Notes under the pieces: generated by a model
Database searches by the model: none
What the model saw: only the letters and a program-made list of their open reading frames with translations
What the model was told of the DNA's origin: nothing
Assembly: GCA_011799875.1 (NCBI GenBank)
Contig: CM022302.1
Coordinates: forward strand, 527,076,228-527,140,227
Direction: 5' to 3'
Source: Thinopyrum elongatum
Taxonomy: Eukaryota > Streptophyta > Magnoliopsida > Poales > Poaceae
DNA length: 64,000 nucleotides
Translations under genes and position numbers: made by a program
Shown: piece by piece, positions 52,801 through 63,531 of the stretch
Layout of the letters: every line of letters starts with the position of its first letter
Position numbering within the stretch: position 1 is the stretch's first letter

Positions 52801-53266
52801 TGGCCCAAAGGGACGCAGAAACAGAGGGAAAGGATTTTGTAAATGCATCAGATTGTTTGGAAACCTGGGATGACTCGGACAGCATAACGGCTGTAAATGC
52901 TCAAAAGATTTGAGACATCCTGCAATTGGTGGCATAACCACTTGGCAACACAATATCAAGGTTCTGAGATCAACTAGCAACACACAAAAGTAGTAGGAAC
53001 AGAACAGAGGCTTGAAACCAACAATCCTATAAGTTACTACGGATTAGTAACACGTGATCCTGATAGAAGGATGAGAAGCCTAGTTCTTAAACCCCGTAGC
53101 AAAGAAGAGGTTGACTCAGATCAGAAAGGCATAAGGTAAAGGAGTAAAAAGAGCCTTACGTTCCCTTCCACAATCAATTCCCTTATATAACTAAAGCATT
53201 TCTAGACTCAACTTCGACCAGTTTGGCTTGGTAATCCTACAGGCAGTCAGGCTCTGATACCAAAGC
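49822..53266 (-). other. internal domain of the LARD-like element with decayed gypsy RT
   Basis: On minus, 51720-51630 reads VVRNFPDIFSKVLPG, like the region before gypsy RT, and 51395-51150 reads FDLSVGYRQIKSEP then ISFGLTNAIILFT, the RT palm, with stops and frame changes. Order and spacing fit a gypsy pol remnant. The rest shows no identifiable protein. No ORF exceeds about 120 codons. Confidence 0.6.
53250..53262 (-). other. primer-binding site, initiator tRNA-Met
   Basis: The minus strand reads TGGTATCAGAGCC, complementary to the 3' end of plant initiator tRNA-Met and the commonest plant LTR-element primer site. Confidence 0.9.
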
Positions 53267-56200
53267 TGTCAGGACCCCGATTCCAAGTCACATCGATCTA
53301 GCCGGTAACACCTCATATCACTTTGCGGCCTCACGCACGGTATTCCCACGGGTGTCGCCTTACCATGGCCCGGGACCATTTGCGCCTTTTGGCTCACGTA
53401 TATGATAGTGTCGCTAGCATCCATATGACAGAGAACCCGGGCCGACATGACTAGTCGTGAACCCAAGTGGCACTAACTTACGGGGACAGGCATACATGAC
53501 CCAGCAACGAACGTGTCGGTCATCAGCGAGTGAATTCGGGCTGTAGCAACTGGGCTAGCAGGACTCCGGGAATCCGGGCTGTAGCAGGCTAACAGGACTC
53601 TGAAAGACACCGCGTGACGTTTCCCCAAAGGGACAGACACAGGATCGAGGAAGGACACATGCCGGCCAGTCTAAGTGTTCCGGAGCAGTAGCAAGCTAAC
53701 AGGACTCCGGTAAACCGGGCTGTAGCGGACTACCAAGGCTCAGTGGAAGCACCAGACTACATTTCCCCATAAGAGAGGCTACCAAGGATAAACAACTAGG
53801 TTGTCGGATCCCACACATACCAAGCATTTCAATCATACACACAATATGCTGGATATGGGCAAATACAACATGGCATCACAACAAGACTCTACGACTCAGA
53901 GTATTTATTCATTAGGCTCCGAGGAGCCAAGCATTACAAACATGGGTCTCATGACCCAACATTCAGAGCATACAAGTCAAAGCACATACGGAAGCCTATC
54001 ATGTCTGAGTACAGACATCTACAAATGAAAAAGGCTGAGAAGCTCGACTATCTACCAGATCCTGCCGAGGGCACAAGATCGTAGCTGAGGTAACAAGCTA
54101 AACGTCAAAGTCCATGTGGAACTACTAGCGAGACTGAAGTCTCTCTGCAAAACATAAAATAGGCAAACGTGAGTACAAATGTACCCAGCAAGACTTACAT
54201 CAGAACTATCTACAAATGCATCGGTATCAACAAAGAGGGTGGTGGAGTTTTAACTGCAGCAAGCCAGCTTTGACTCAGTGGCTATCCTGAACTACGAATG
54301 CTGGTAACTCTTTTGAGGTGGCGCACATGAGTCCACATATTCACCATATCAATACACCACTATGGATCCGCTCCCATCTCCCTACGAGAACGCCATCCAT
54401 GGCACTCACGCTTATCTTGCGAGTTTTAGAGTATCCACTTTCACTTGTCTATGAACTGTACAGGCAACCCAGAAGTCCTTTACCGCGGACACGGCTATTC
54501 GAATAGATCATTTATAACCCTGCAGGGGTGTACTTCTTCACACCTGTTTCCACCACTTAGCGTCTGCACACGACATGTGCTCGGCAGACTTCAAGCGAAA
54601 GCCGACGTGGGTGTAGACCACGACCTAACTAACCACACAAGTCTCTAGTCCAGGTTTATCGCCTATTCGGGTTCCATCCGCAAGGAAATCCGGCCGGGGT
54701 GTCCTCAACGGCCCCAAACGATGTGTGCAGGGTTCCCGAGACACCAAACGGGCGACCCGGTACACCGTGCCACGGTGTATCTACCGCAACATAGCCCACC
54801 CCTAGGGTCAGCGCTACGCACGGCCCCCAACACATATCCTACAAACACCAGAAACTAGTTGCAACTCCTGGACAGAGGACAGGGGCGGTTAATAAGTCGA
54901 GCGGGGTCATATTTCAGGGCCCAACGTGTGGTAGTAGCTGTTCATGGATCACAAACACAGAACTCAGTTCCTGAGGACGGTTTCAATGAGACAACCCACC
55001 ATGTACTCCTACATGGCCTCTCACCGCTACCATTACCAAATCGTGTTCACACACTTAGCTCTCAATAGCAGGACATGTTCACACACCTCTGAATCATCCC
55101 CGATGAATCAGACCTGACTCAACTCTAAGCAGTAGCAGGCATGACAAACAAGCATAGATGAGTAGGCACATCAGGGCCCAAACAACTCCTACTCATGCTA
55201 GTGGGTTTCATCTATTTACTGTGGCAATGACAGGTCATGCAGAGGAAAGGGGTTCAACTACCGCAGCATGTAACAGTTGAATCGTTGTTGTCCTAATGCA
55301 GTAAAAGAGAGCAGAAGCGAGAGAGTGGGTTTATATCGGGATGAACAAGGGGGTATTGCTTGCCTGGCACTTCTGAAGATAATATAGTTCTTCATCGGTG
55401 TCATTGAACACGTCGTCGGAACCACGTCTACTGAGAGGGAGCAACCACCGGCAAACACAAGAGGAACCACAATCAATGTGATGCACATTCATATGAATGA
55501 TATGTCATATTAAGGTACTGAATTGACCTAGTGCAACAGTTAGTCATATTCATTGAAGTGGAATTCAAACCTATAGCAAATTCCAACTCCAAAACTAATT
55601 ACTATTTATTCCATAATCATGAATTGTCCTTTTCGGTGAGGTTAACTTGTTCAAACATGCATGAAAATGGTACAGATGGAAAGATTGGATTTTTCTGATC
55701 CAAAAACATATATAAATCTTTGCATTTGGGGTTATAGATTAATTTCTATGAATTTTTGAAGTTTTGGACATTTTCTGGAATTTCCTGAATAAGAATAAAT
55801 CCAGAAAATAATTAGCTGCGTCAGCACTACGTCACTGTGACGTCAGCAGGGTCAACGGGGCCACCCAGGTCAAACCTGACGCTGGGGCCCACATGTCAGT
55901 GTCTAACTAACTAATCTAAGTTAATTAGTACTAATCCAATTCTAAACCAGATTAGTTAAGGCCCTGGGCCCACACGTCAGTGACCCTGGGGGGGCAAATC
56001 CCTGGTCAAACTGGGCTGACTCGCCGGCGTTTAGCCGCCGGCGAGGCCAGACGCGGCGGGGCGGTGCGGGTTTTGTGCTCCGGCGACCAAATGGACGGCG
56101 GAGGGCATCTACGTGTAGCTGGAAGCGAGCCGCGTCGAGGGGTGGTGGTGGTTGAGCTCAAGGTCACCGGAAACGACGCCGGCGACGAGCTGGGCGGCTG

Positions 56201-57392
56201 CCGGAGTTCGGGCGTGCACCGAAACGGGGCTACGGAGCACGGCGTGAAGATCTGGTGGGTGTGCTCGGCTCCTGGGAGTTCTCTGAGTGCAGCGGTGGGC
56301 TCGGACGCGTGCTTGCACAGCCATAGTCGCGGTGGCGACATGACCGGCGGCGAGGAGCTGTCAAGTCCGATGGCCACGGTGGTTAGAAGGCGCGGACGAG
56401 CACGGGGAGAGAGGGGAAAGAGGCAGGGGCTCACGGCGAATCCAGCAGAGGCAACGGCGAGGCCGGGGAGAGACTGGAGCTCGCGAATCCCCGAAGAGTT
56501 CACCGGCGGCCAGAGGTTGAAGATGATGTCGGGGACGACGCTGCAGGGCTTCCGGCGGGCCACGGCTCGGTGGAGAGGAAGAGGGGGTCGAGGCGGAGCC
56601 TCTGAGCGCATCGACGAGGCGAGGCAGTGGCTGTGGCCACGGCGCTGCTCGTCGGCAGCGACGGCTGCCCTCGGCACGGGTAAGAGAGAGGGGCAGAGGG
56701 AAGAGGGGCCACGGGGAAGAGTGAGAGGGGTCAGGGGGTTGCGTGGCGTCGTGAGGGAGATCCAGGGCGACGAGGGAGCACGCAGGCAGGGTGGAGGTGG
56801 CCGGCGTGTGGCTGCGCGCGCCGGGCACGCGCCCCTGCCTACTGGCGCGAGGAGGAAGGCGACAGAGGGGCTGCGGTGGTGGGCTGGGCTGACTTTGTCC
56901 AGCTGGGCTACTACAGTGGTGGGCCGGTTGGGGTGCCAGGTAAGTTCTCTCTCTTTCTCTTTTAATTCCTGTTTTCTATTTTTCTGCAACTTTGTGGCTT
57001 TATTAAAAATAGCTAGGCACTTTCAAAAATCACCAAACTGCTCATGCCCACTGTTTAGGATATAAACAACATGGAACATTTCAGTTTAGGATTATTTGGA
57101 CATTTAAAATATTTAATAGCATTTAAATGTCCAAATGCAAATAACATAAGATTTAATTCAGTGACCCAATGATGTCCTAGAAAATTGTGCACCATTTTTG
57201 TCAGAGGTTCTAGACCAAGGCAAAGATGATGAACATTTTAGAAGGGCATTTCAAGTTCATTGAAAAAGATTTTAGTAAACCCTAGTTGTTTCCAGGGGGG
57301 CTACTGGGGGTTCTATCATCCCCATTTCAAGTTTCTGGAAAAGTTTAAACATGATGCAACACTCTAATGCATGAACTAACTAGGGTGTGACA
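53267..57392 (-). repeat. 5' LTR of the LARD-like element
   Basis: Upstream LTR in element orientation; the tRNA-Met primer site follows it after four bases. Confidence 0.93.
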
Positions 57393-57397
57393 TCATA

Positions 57398-57658
57398 TTT
57401 GGATGTGAAACTTGTATTTGATGACATAGTTTGCTGTTGGACTACAATTTGCTCTACGTCTTCGAATGGGAACGAAGCTGACCCGACAGGGCCTCTACTA
57501 ATTAATTTATTTATTAGCAAATGGGCCTCTTCTATTTATTTATTTATGAGCAAAAGGGGATACCCCCCAATTTCCATTAATAGAAATCATTAGATGTTCA
57601 CAACACTACGCCCAGCCTTCTAAAGAGGTTTCATTCATTACTAGTTTCAGCAAAGTGC
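57398..57658. other. resumed 3' region of the transposase gene and spacer
   Basis: The first 60 bases (tatttggatgtgaaacttgt...) continue the T-rich 3' UTR left of the LARD-like element. The remainder (57500-57658) is probably the 3' UTR of the minus-strand GRF gene remnant. Confidence 0.4.
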
Positions 57659-58420
57659 TTATGTCATAGCCACTGAATACATCACGAGTGCTACATACAC
57701 TGCAAATAAAGAGACAATCATCCTACAGAGCACAATGATTTTGCCCATTATCTTCACAAGCTCTTTCATCTCCTCATTGCTGTCAAGGCCGTTCAGCAGC
57801 TGTTGCTTGGCCATGATCAGAGGAACTGCATCTTTAACCTTCTGCTCTGCATCTTCCTCTTCTGTCGTTCCTTCAGTTACTTGTCCAACACCCCAACCTG
57901 CTGGTATTGGGATTCCTCGGCTAACCAAATAATCAGCGTAGTTCCATTCCCCCACATCAGCAACTTCCTAGAAATACAAATCACACGAATCTTCCCTTTT
58001 CTGCACGAATCAAATTGGAAGATCATCAACCAAACTATTAAAAAAATCAGCAACTGAAAGCAGTGGAACAACACTTAAACATATTTTTACCCCATGATTC
58101 GGGCATTTGTAGAAGAATCAGCCAGGGTTGAGGATTGTGGTTGAGACGCGACGGATGACTCTGCGTGATTTGTAGCAGTGGCACCACACCAACGGCAGCG
58201 GGTTGCATTGAGCAACCGGCTATGGTGCGTGTGCCGGCGGGGGTGTGATGAGACCCACAGGCGATGGTACGGGTGGCGACTTGGCGCATATTTGGTTGTT
58301 ACCTACTGAAGAGCAGGTGGACGAGCCGCCAGCGGACATGGTTGCTGCGGCCAGAGCTTCTGATGCTAGGCAGAGTAAGAAGAGAAGAGGAGAAGCGAAT
58401 GTTGGATATGTCAGTTTCAT
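57659..58420 (-). pseudogene. GRF-type zinc-finger protein remnant with C-terminal membrane segment
   Basis: Two exons on minus. Exon 1 (58420-58091) opens MKLTYPTFASPLLFLLCLAS and, in the same frame past a TAG (58222-58220), reads PLPLVWCHCYKSRRVIRRVS, then NPG, a TGA (58120-58118) where Arg is expected, and FYKCPNHG. This is the GRF zinc-finger pattern (CxC ... NPGR-x-FYxCP) of plant and topoisomerase/endonuclease proteins. A donor GTAAAA and an acceptor ttctag lead in phase to exon 2 (57967-57659): EVADVGEWNYADYLVSRG, an acidic stretch (EGTTEEEDAEQKV), a helical segment and a hydrophobic end (IIVLCRMIVSLFAVYVALVM). Helix plus tail is usual for small grass GRF proteins. Two stops make it a pseudogene. 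It sits antisense between the transposase gene and the right end of B, so it may be captured. Confidence 0.65.
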
Positions 58421-58614
58421 TACTTGCAGAGTAGCATAGCACCATATATAGTCATAGTCTAGGTTTGGATTCGAACCAGCTACAGGAGCACGTCTCTCTT
58501 TTTTCTAAAACTCAGCAACGTCTCTTTACTGGTACACTAGCTTGTTATGTACGCCTTCTCAAGTCTTTGATTTTCTTTTCTTTTTTTGCGAGGAAGGAAG
58601 GAGGACAAAATTGA

Positions 58615-58690
58615 GGGTTCCTGGGACTCGAACCCAAGACCTCTTGGTTGAAAACCAAGGGTGCTAGTCACTTATGTGGCGAACGTTCCC
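58615..58690 (-). tRNA. tRNA-Glu(UUC)-like sequence, probably degenerate
   Basis: On minus a 76-base stretch has an anticodon arm cttgg-ttttcaa-ccaag (anticodon TTC, U33 and A37 present), a T arm with ggttcgagtcc, and a 3' end ggaaccc. The 5' end gggaacg pairs with it at only about four of seven positions and the D arm is poor. It may be a tRNA pseudogene or a tRNA-derived SINE head. Confidence 0.35.
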
Positions 58691-58839
58691 TGGGAGGGGG
58701 ACGGCAGAAGAACGCATTTTCCTCACAGTTTTAATTGCAACGCAAGATCAAACGATCGCAGTTTCGGGAATGTTATCTGGCGAACGAGCCCCATTTTTCT
58801 TTTCTTCTTATATATAAGCAAGTATGCTACTTGGTGTCG

Positions 58840-61330
58840 GCTTAGTCAACAAACGATTGTGCCAACCTTGACCGTTGGATTGACATTCAACGTATGTCGT
58901 GTTTCTTTAGTCTCTTCTTCCTCCAGCCGCCAAAGCCAAACCAGCGCCGGCGGGACCGCTTGCTCCCGCCTCCCACGGCTGGCTGTGGTGCCGCGTACGC
59001 ATCATGGCCACATCGCACCCTAAAACTCTGCACATCTTCCCCGGCTCCTGTTCGTTCCTGTCCGAGGCCTCACCATCGTCCTCCGCCTTGGTTCGCTCGC
59101 CCCGGCGCCGCCCTCCAGTGTTGTCAACATGGTCAACAACCGAGACGAATAAGGAGATGACTGTACATTGTGAGGATGACAGTAGGGACCCACCAGGATC
59201 ATGGCAGTAGGCAAGCAAGTGCCTCCTTTATTACAAGAAAAAAAAGGGTTCCTCCTGATGGTTTCCTGACATCTAGGTCGCACGCCACTGTCAACGTAGT
59301 CAATAAGCGAGATAACTACACAAGGAGCGGCAGACACCCAGGACCCAGCAGCGCGCGTAGTATTTTTTTCGGGACGGAGCTATGGCCCATCTAGCCCAGG
59401 CTTTTATTTCATATGTTTACCACATGACCAACCCAGTTTTTTTTCCTTTCTAAAAATGGCTAGCCCAGCTATTTTGTTTTTTGCAGAATAACCAACATAG
59501 GCCTACTTGCTTTTCTACGCCCTGCTGGGCCGGAAATCTTTCAAGAGGAGGATGGATGCATTCGGGCTTGCCCAGAAAATGGGATATAAGTAATAAGAAA
59601 TGGGCTATAAGTAATAAGAAATGGGCTGTAAAATGAAAAAATACAGCAAACAGGCAATTATTTCCAAAATACTTTTTTCTTTCAGATTTTGATATTTTAA
59701 ATTTCATTGTTTTTCTGCGGGTAAAATTTCATTGGATTTAAATTAAGGTATGTTTAGTTTTTAAATTAATTTGAATCAGGCTAGAAATTTTGGGCTGTAT
59801 GCTGTTTGGGACAGATTTGGAGGCTGACTTGTGGGTCTACTAGATTGACGTGTACGAAAGGCTTTGTCAACTTAGTTCACAAACGATTCTAGCAGCAGTG
59901 ACCATTGGATGTTAATCCAACAGCCGTGCTGCTTCTTCAATATCTGATCTTCTTGCTCCAGCCGCACAAACCATCGTCGGTGGGTCTGCCTGCTCCCGCC
60001 TCCCGTGGCCAGCTGTGCTGCCGCACAGGCCGCACCGCCCCACCCTACTCCATCGCTGGCCAGGCCATTCCTCTACTCACCCACACCTCCTGTTATTTTC
60101 CAGCGACGGCAGCCGAACCAGTAAACCCTTGTACTCCCCACCGCGTGGGCAACCACTGTCGAGTCTTCCCCGGCTCCGGGTCATTCCCTTCCTAGGCCTC
60201 GCATCGTCCACCGCCCTGGTGCTCTCGGTGCGGCGTGGTCAACGTGGTCAACGAACGACATCCATCGAAACAGGACTGTACGTGAAGAGGCTAACAGCTG
60301 GGTCCATGGCTGCACGCAAGGAAGTGCCTCCTTATTACGCGCAAAATAATAATTCCTCCACCTGACAACAGGGATCCACTGGAAGGGCCTCTGTATTTTG
60401 GAAAAAAACGTTCCTCCCGCTGACAGCTCGGACCCACCATCTATATCTTCACACGGAAGGAAGTGCCTCCTTATTACGCACAAAAAAAATGAATACTCCC
60501 CCTGCTATCTGGGACCCACCATAGTTGGAGGCTGACTTGTGGGCCTACTGAAGCGGACGGAGGGCTTTGTCAACTTAGTCAATATGAACGATTCTAGCTC
60601 CAATGACCGTACAATGTCCATCCAACGGTCGTAGTGCTTCTTCAACCTCCGGTCTTCTTGCTCCAGCCGCCCAAACCAGCGCCGGTCGTGCCGCCTGCTC
60701 CTGCCTCCCGTGGCCGGCTCTGCCGCCGCACATGCCTCACCGCCCCACCCTACTCCCATCGCTAGCCTGGCCATCCCTGTACTCACCCAGACCTGCTGTT
60801 ATGCTCCGGCGACGGCAGCCTCACACTGCAGCCCAACCAGTAAACCCTCGTACGCCCCTCCGCGTGGGAAACAACTGCCGAGTCTTCCCCGGCTTCAGGT
60901 CATTCCCTTCCTAGGCCTCGCCGTCGTCCACCGCCTTGGTGCTCTTAGCGCGGCGTGGTCAACGTGATCAAGGAACGACTTACTTCGGAAGAGGACTGTA
61001 CATGAAGAGGCTGACAGGTGGGTCCATGGCCGCAGCAAGGAAGTGCCTCCTTATTACAAGCAAAATAATGATTCCTCCACCTGACAGCAGGGACCTATCG
61101 GAAGGGCCTCTGTATTTTGGCTTAGCTGTATTTTGCAAAAAAAATGTTTTCCCCCCTGACAGATGGGATCCACCAGCTATATCTTCAGACGCAAGGAAAG
61201 TGCCTCCATATTAGGTGCAAAAAAATGAATCCTCCCCCTGACAGCTCGGACCCACCATCAATAACTTCGCACGCAAGGAAGTGCCTCCTTATCCTCCCTG
61301 ACAGCCGGGACCCACCTGGTCGAAGCGTAC
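58840..61330 (+). repeat. right-arm degenerate tandem repeats of CACTA B
   Basis: Three diverged units start near 58840, 59860 and 60530. They share 'tcaacttagtcaa..aaacgatt', 'accgttggat', 'cttgctccagccgcc' and 'ctgctcccgcctcccgtggcc'; the last two are about 700 bases apart. A shorter motif, aaggaagtgcctccttatta, recurs near 60310, 60455, 61035, 61195 (diverged) and 61275, with a relative at 59215. Many ORFs here on both strands are GC-rich repeat frames, not genes. Confidence 0.7.
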
Positions 61331-61605
61331 GTAGCGTTGTCATTCTGGTCGCGAACGTGTACGTACATACTGATCGATCGGTCTCTCTGCAACGATGAAC
61401 CGTGGCCGAGCAAGCAGTGGCATGTGTAGTAGTAGAGCCCCCGACGTAGCAGTTCAGGCAGTCCCTTCAAAACTGTGTACACGTACGTACAGCCACATGC
61501 CAAAAAATACGGCCACATACGTACATACGGGCGGGGTCTCGAACGCGTACTCGCGCATACTTACGGCCAGGGCTCGTGTACATGGAGAGGCAACGGACGG
61601 CTGCA

Positions 61606-62275
61606 ATGGCGTCCTATTCATCAGGCAGCCAACTGGCTGGGTCAGAACGAAGAAACATCATCCTATTCATCGGGGGGCAACAGACTGGGTCGGAATGCAT
61701 CCTGTTCAACGGGAGCCAACCGGCTTGGACGGAACAGCCGAAACAGGGTCTGGCATACCACGGTACGGAGGAAACGGCCTTCTGTTAGACCGGCTACGGT
61801 CGAAACGGGGTCCTGTTCATCAGGAGGGGTGTGGCGTACCGCAAAACGGAGGAAACGGACTTATGTTGGAGCGCTACGGTCGAAATGGGGGTCCTGTTCA
61901 TCGGGAGGGGTGTGGCGTACCGCAAAATGGGACTCCACGGGCTACTATTCATCCACCATCGACTTCCTCCAGCCTCCACCTGCTACTGTTCATCCACCGT
62001 CGACTTCCTCCTGCCTCCACCAGCTATTGTTCATCGACGGGGTCATGTTCATCCAGCCTCCACCGGCTACTGTTCAACCAGCCCTCCACCGACTACTGTT
62101 CAACCAGCCCTTCACGGGGTCCCTCCACCGGCTACTATTCATCCACCCCCCACCTCCTCGGTCGGGGTCCTGTTCATCCAGCGGCAACGGCCTCTACTAC
62201 CACGAGATCCTGTTCATCCAACCCCCACCGGGAACTGTTCATCCAATCCCCAACAGCGCTCACTGTTCATCAAGA
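61606..62275 (+). repeat. right subterminal array of CTGTTCATCC motifs
   Basis: At least 16 copies of a core like ctgttcatcca or ctattcatcc (61611, 61660, 61699, 61812, 61889, 61951, 61985, 62026, 62071, 62096, 62135, 62168, 62208, 62236, 62260) occur at 25-75 base spacing, between ctccaccggcta-type linkers. They make three overlapping open frames (61395-62364), none protein-like. Confidence 0.8.
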
Positions 62276-62754
62276 GGCATCTTCGATCGGCTTCAGTTAG
62301 CAGCAGTAGCGAAGGAATCACTTGGGTTCAGTTAACAGGGATCGATCGGGGTTCAGTAATGTAGCTAGTGCAATCGCTCGGGTTCAGTTAGAGCCCAACG
62401 CCTCGCTCGGGTTCAGTTAGAGCGCAACGCCTCGCACACATGTGTGTACGTGTACGAGAGAAACGCGCAAACCTCCGTGCATCGCTCGGCCCTGACCACC
62501 CACCGTAACCGGGAACTCCCCAAAATTTTCCTCGCCCTCGCTTCTACCATGATTTTTTCCGTCATGGACGGCCCATAGAATGTCATGTAGGTGCGTCTCC
62601 GGCCCGCCCAGGATGAAAAGCCCATTTTCTGTCATGATTTTTTGTCATGGAAGTAGGAGCCCACCACATCTATGATGATACCGGGTTTTGTCACAATTAT
62701 CGTCATAGAAGTGTCATACGCATGACATAATATTTTTTTTTGCTCGGCCCAAAA
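62276..62754. repeat. inner right end of CACTA B
   Basis: Contains a short 'cgctcgggttcagtta' repeat (62334-62425) and then motifs shared with the left end: gtcatggaagtag, tcgtcatagaagtg, ctatgatgatacc. No gene. Confidence 0.6.
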
Positions 62755-62783
62755 TGTCACGGATGTGTCTTTTTTTTGTAGTG
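62755..62783 (-). repeat. right terminal inverted repeat of CACTA B
   Basis: On minus it reads CACTACAAAAAAAAGACACA then tccgtgaca, matching the left end with few differences; the ATG duplication follows at 62784-62786. Confidence 0.9.
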
Positions 62784-63303
62784 ATGGCATGCCATTCGGG
62801 AGTGACGGCGTCGTCACTTGGTTCACCCTATACCGAGAGCTGCGACATCACCCTCGGTAAGAACACGTCATAGAAGCATTTTTCTAACTGACATGTGGTT
62901 CCACTGGTCACATTTATTAGTAAAAGTTTCAAATTATTTGCTAAATATTTTTACAAAAAAATGACAATGTCGTTGCCGAGAGCAGTGCTCGGCAATGCTC
63001 GTGACCAGTGGGACCGGGTGTCCCACATGGCAGCTGACAGTTTACCGAGCGTCCCCACCCTCAGAAAAGAGTGGCAGCCCTGTAGTAGTAAAGTGCTCAG
63101 CGACTCCTTTTCCGAGAGCCACTCTCGGAAAAGGAGTGGCACAACAGTAGTGTTAGTTCACAGACGACTACTTTGCCGAGAGCTACTCTCGGTAATTTAT
63201 CTTTTTCCGAGTGTGGCTCTCGGAAAGGTTCCCCATTCTTTCTGCTGCTAAGTTATTTCTTTTCTGATCCCTGCAGATGAAACCAACTACAATGCAATTT
63301 GGA

Positions 63304-63385
63304 GTAGTCCACATATATAGGCATAATTTGAAGTGGTCCACATATATAGGCATAATTTGAAGTAGTCCACATATATAGGTGAATG
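63304..63385 (+). repeat. 29-bp tandem repeat, about 2.8 units
   Basis: gtagtccacatatataggca plus taatttgaa occurs three times in a row with one substitution; the last unit is incomplete. It lies in the 3' UTR side of the CACTA A gene. Confidence 0.9.
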
Positions 63386-63531
63386 TTTCATACTAGTACA
63401 CATCACACACAAGTTCACAAATTCATACATATTGTTAACTTATGGAAGTTCACTACTTGCAAAACACCTGCACGTCACATAGAAGTTCACAAGTTCATAG
63501 ATCATCTTGAGGAGTAGGAGGGGCCATCGGG

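Larger units (their letters stand above)
45696..57392 (-). mobile_element. LARD/Sukkula-like gypsy-derived element with 4.1-kb LTRs
   Basis: Two 4,126-bp LTRs (45696-49821 and 53267-57392), TGTCAGGACC...GGGTGTGACA on plus, enclose 3,445 bp. Target duplication TCATA is perfect (45691-45695 and 57393-57397). The initiator tRNA-Met primer site (53250-53262) lies beside the right LTR, so the element reads on minus; a purine tract (49822-49840) lies beside the left LTR. About 27 differences by eye between LTRs (near 0.65%) indicate a young insertion. LTR and internal sizes match Large Retrotransposon Derivatives as described for barley Sukkula (about 4.5 and 3.5 kb). The interior has no open gag or pol but keeps decayed gypsy RT pieces, so movement would depend on an autonomous partner. 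Confidence 0.92.
14446..62783. mobile_element. CACTA (En/Spm) transposon B, 48.3 kb with nested insertions
   Basis: The left end CACTACAAAAAAAA at 14446 and its inverted match at 62783 (ttttttttgtagtg) form terminal repeats: about 25 of the first 27 bases agree. The flanks carry the 3-bp target duplication ATG (14443-14445 and 62784-62786), the CACTA hallmark. Joining the flanks gives '...caaagggaggccac-ATG-gcatgcc...', which aligns through the junction with a paralogous repeat of element A at about 10258-10300 (caaagaggagccaggtggcatgccc). So this is one insertion event into A. Without two nested LTR elements and a LINE tail, B is about 29 kb. It carries two transposition genes in divergent orientation, two further coding remnants, and different repeat arrays at each end. 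Confidence 0.88.

Noticed and set aside
61395..62364. Three overlapping plus ORFs of 177-301 codons at the right end of CACTA B
   Set aside because: They are different frames through the CTGTTCATCC array; peptides are repetitive and show no domain.
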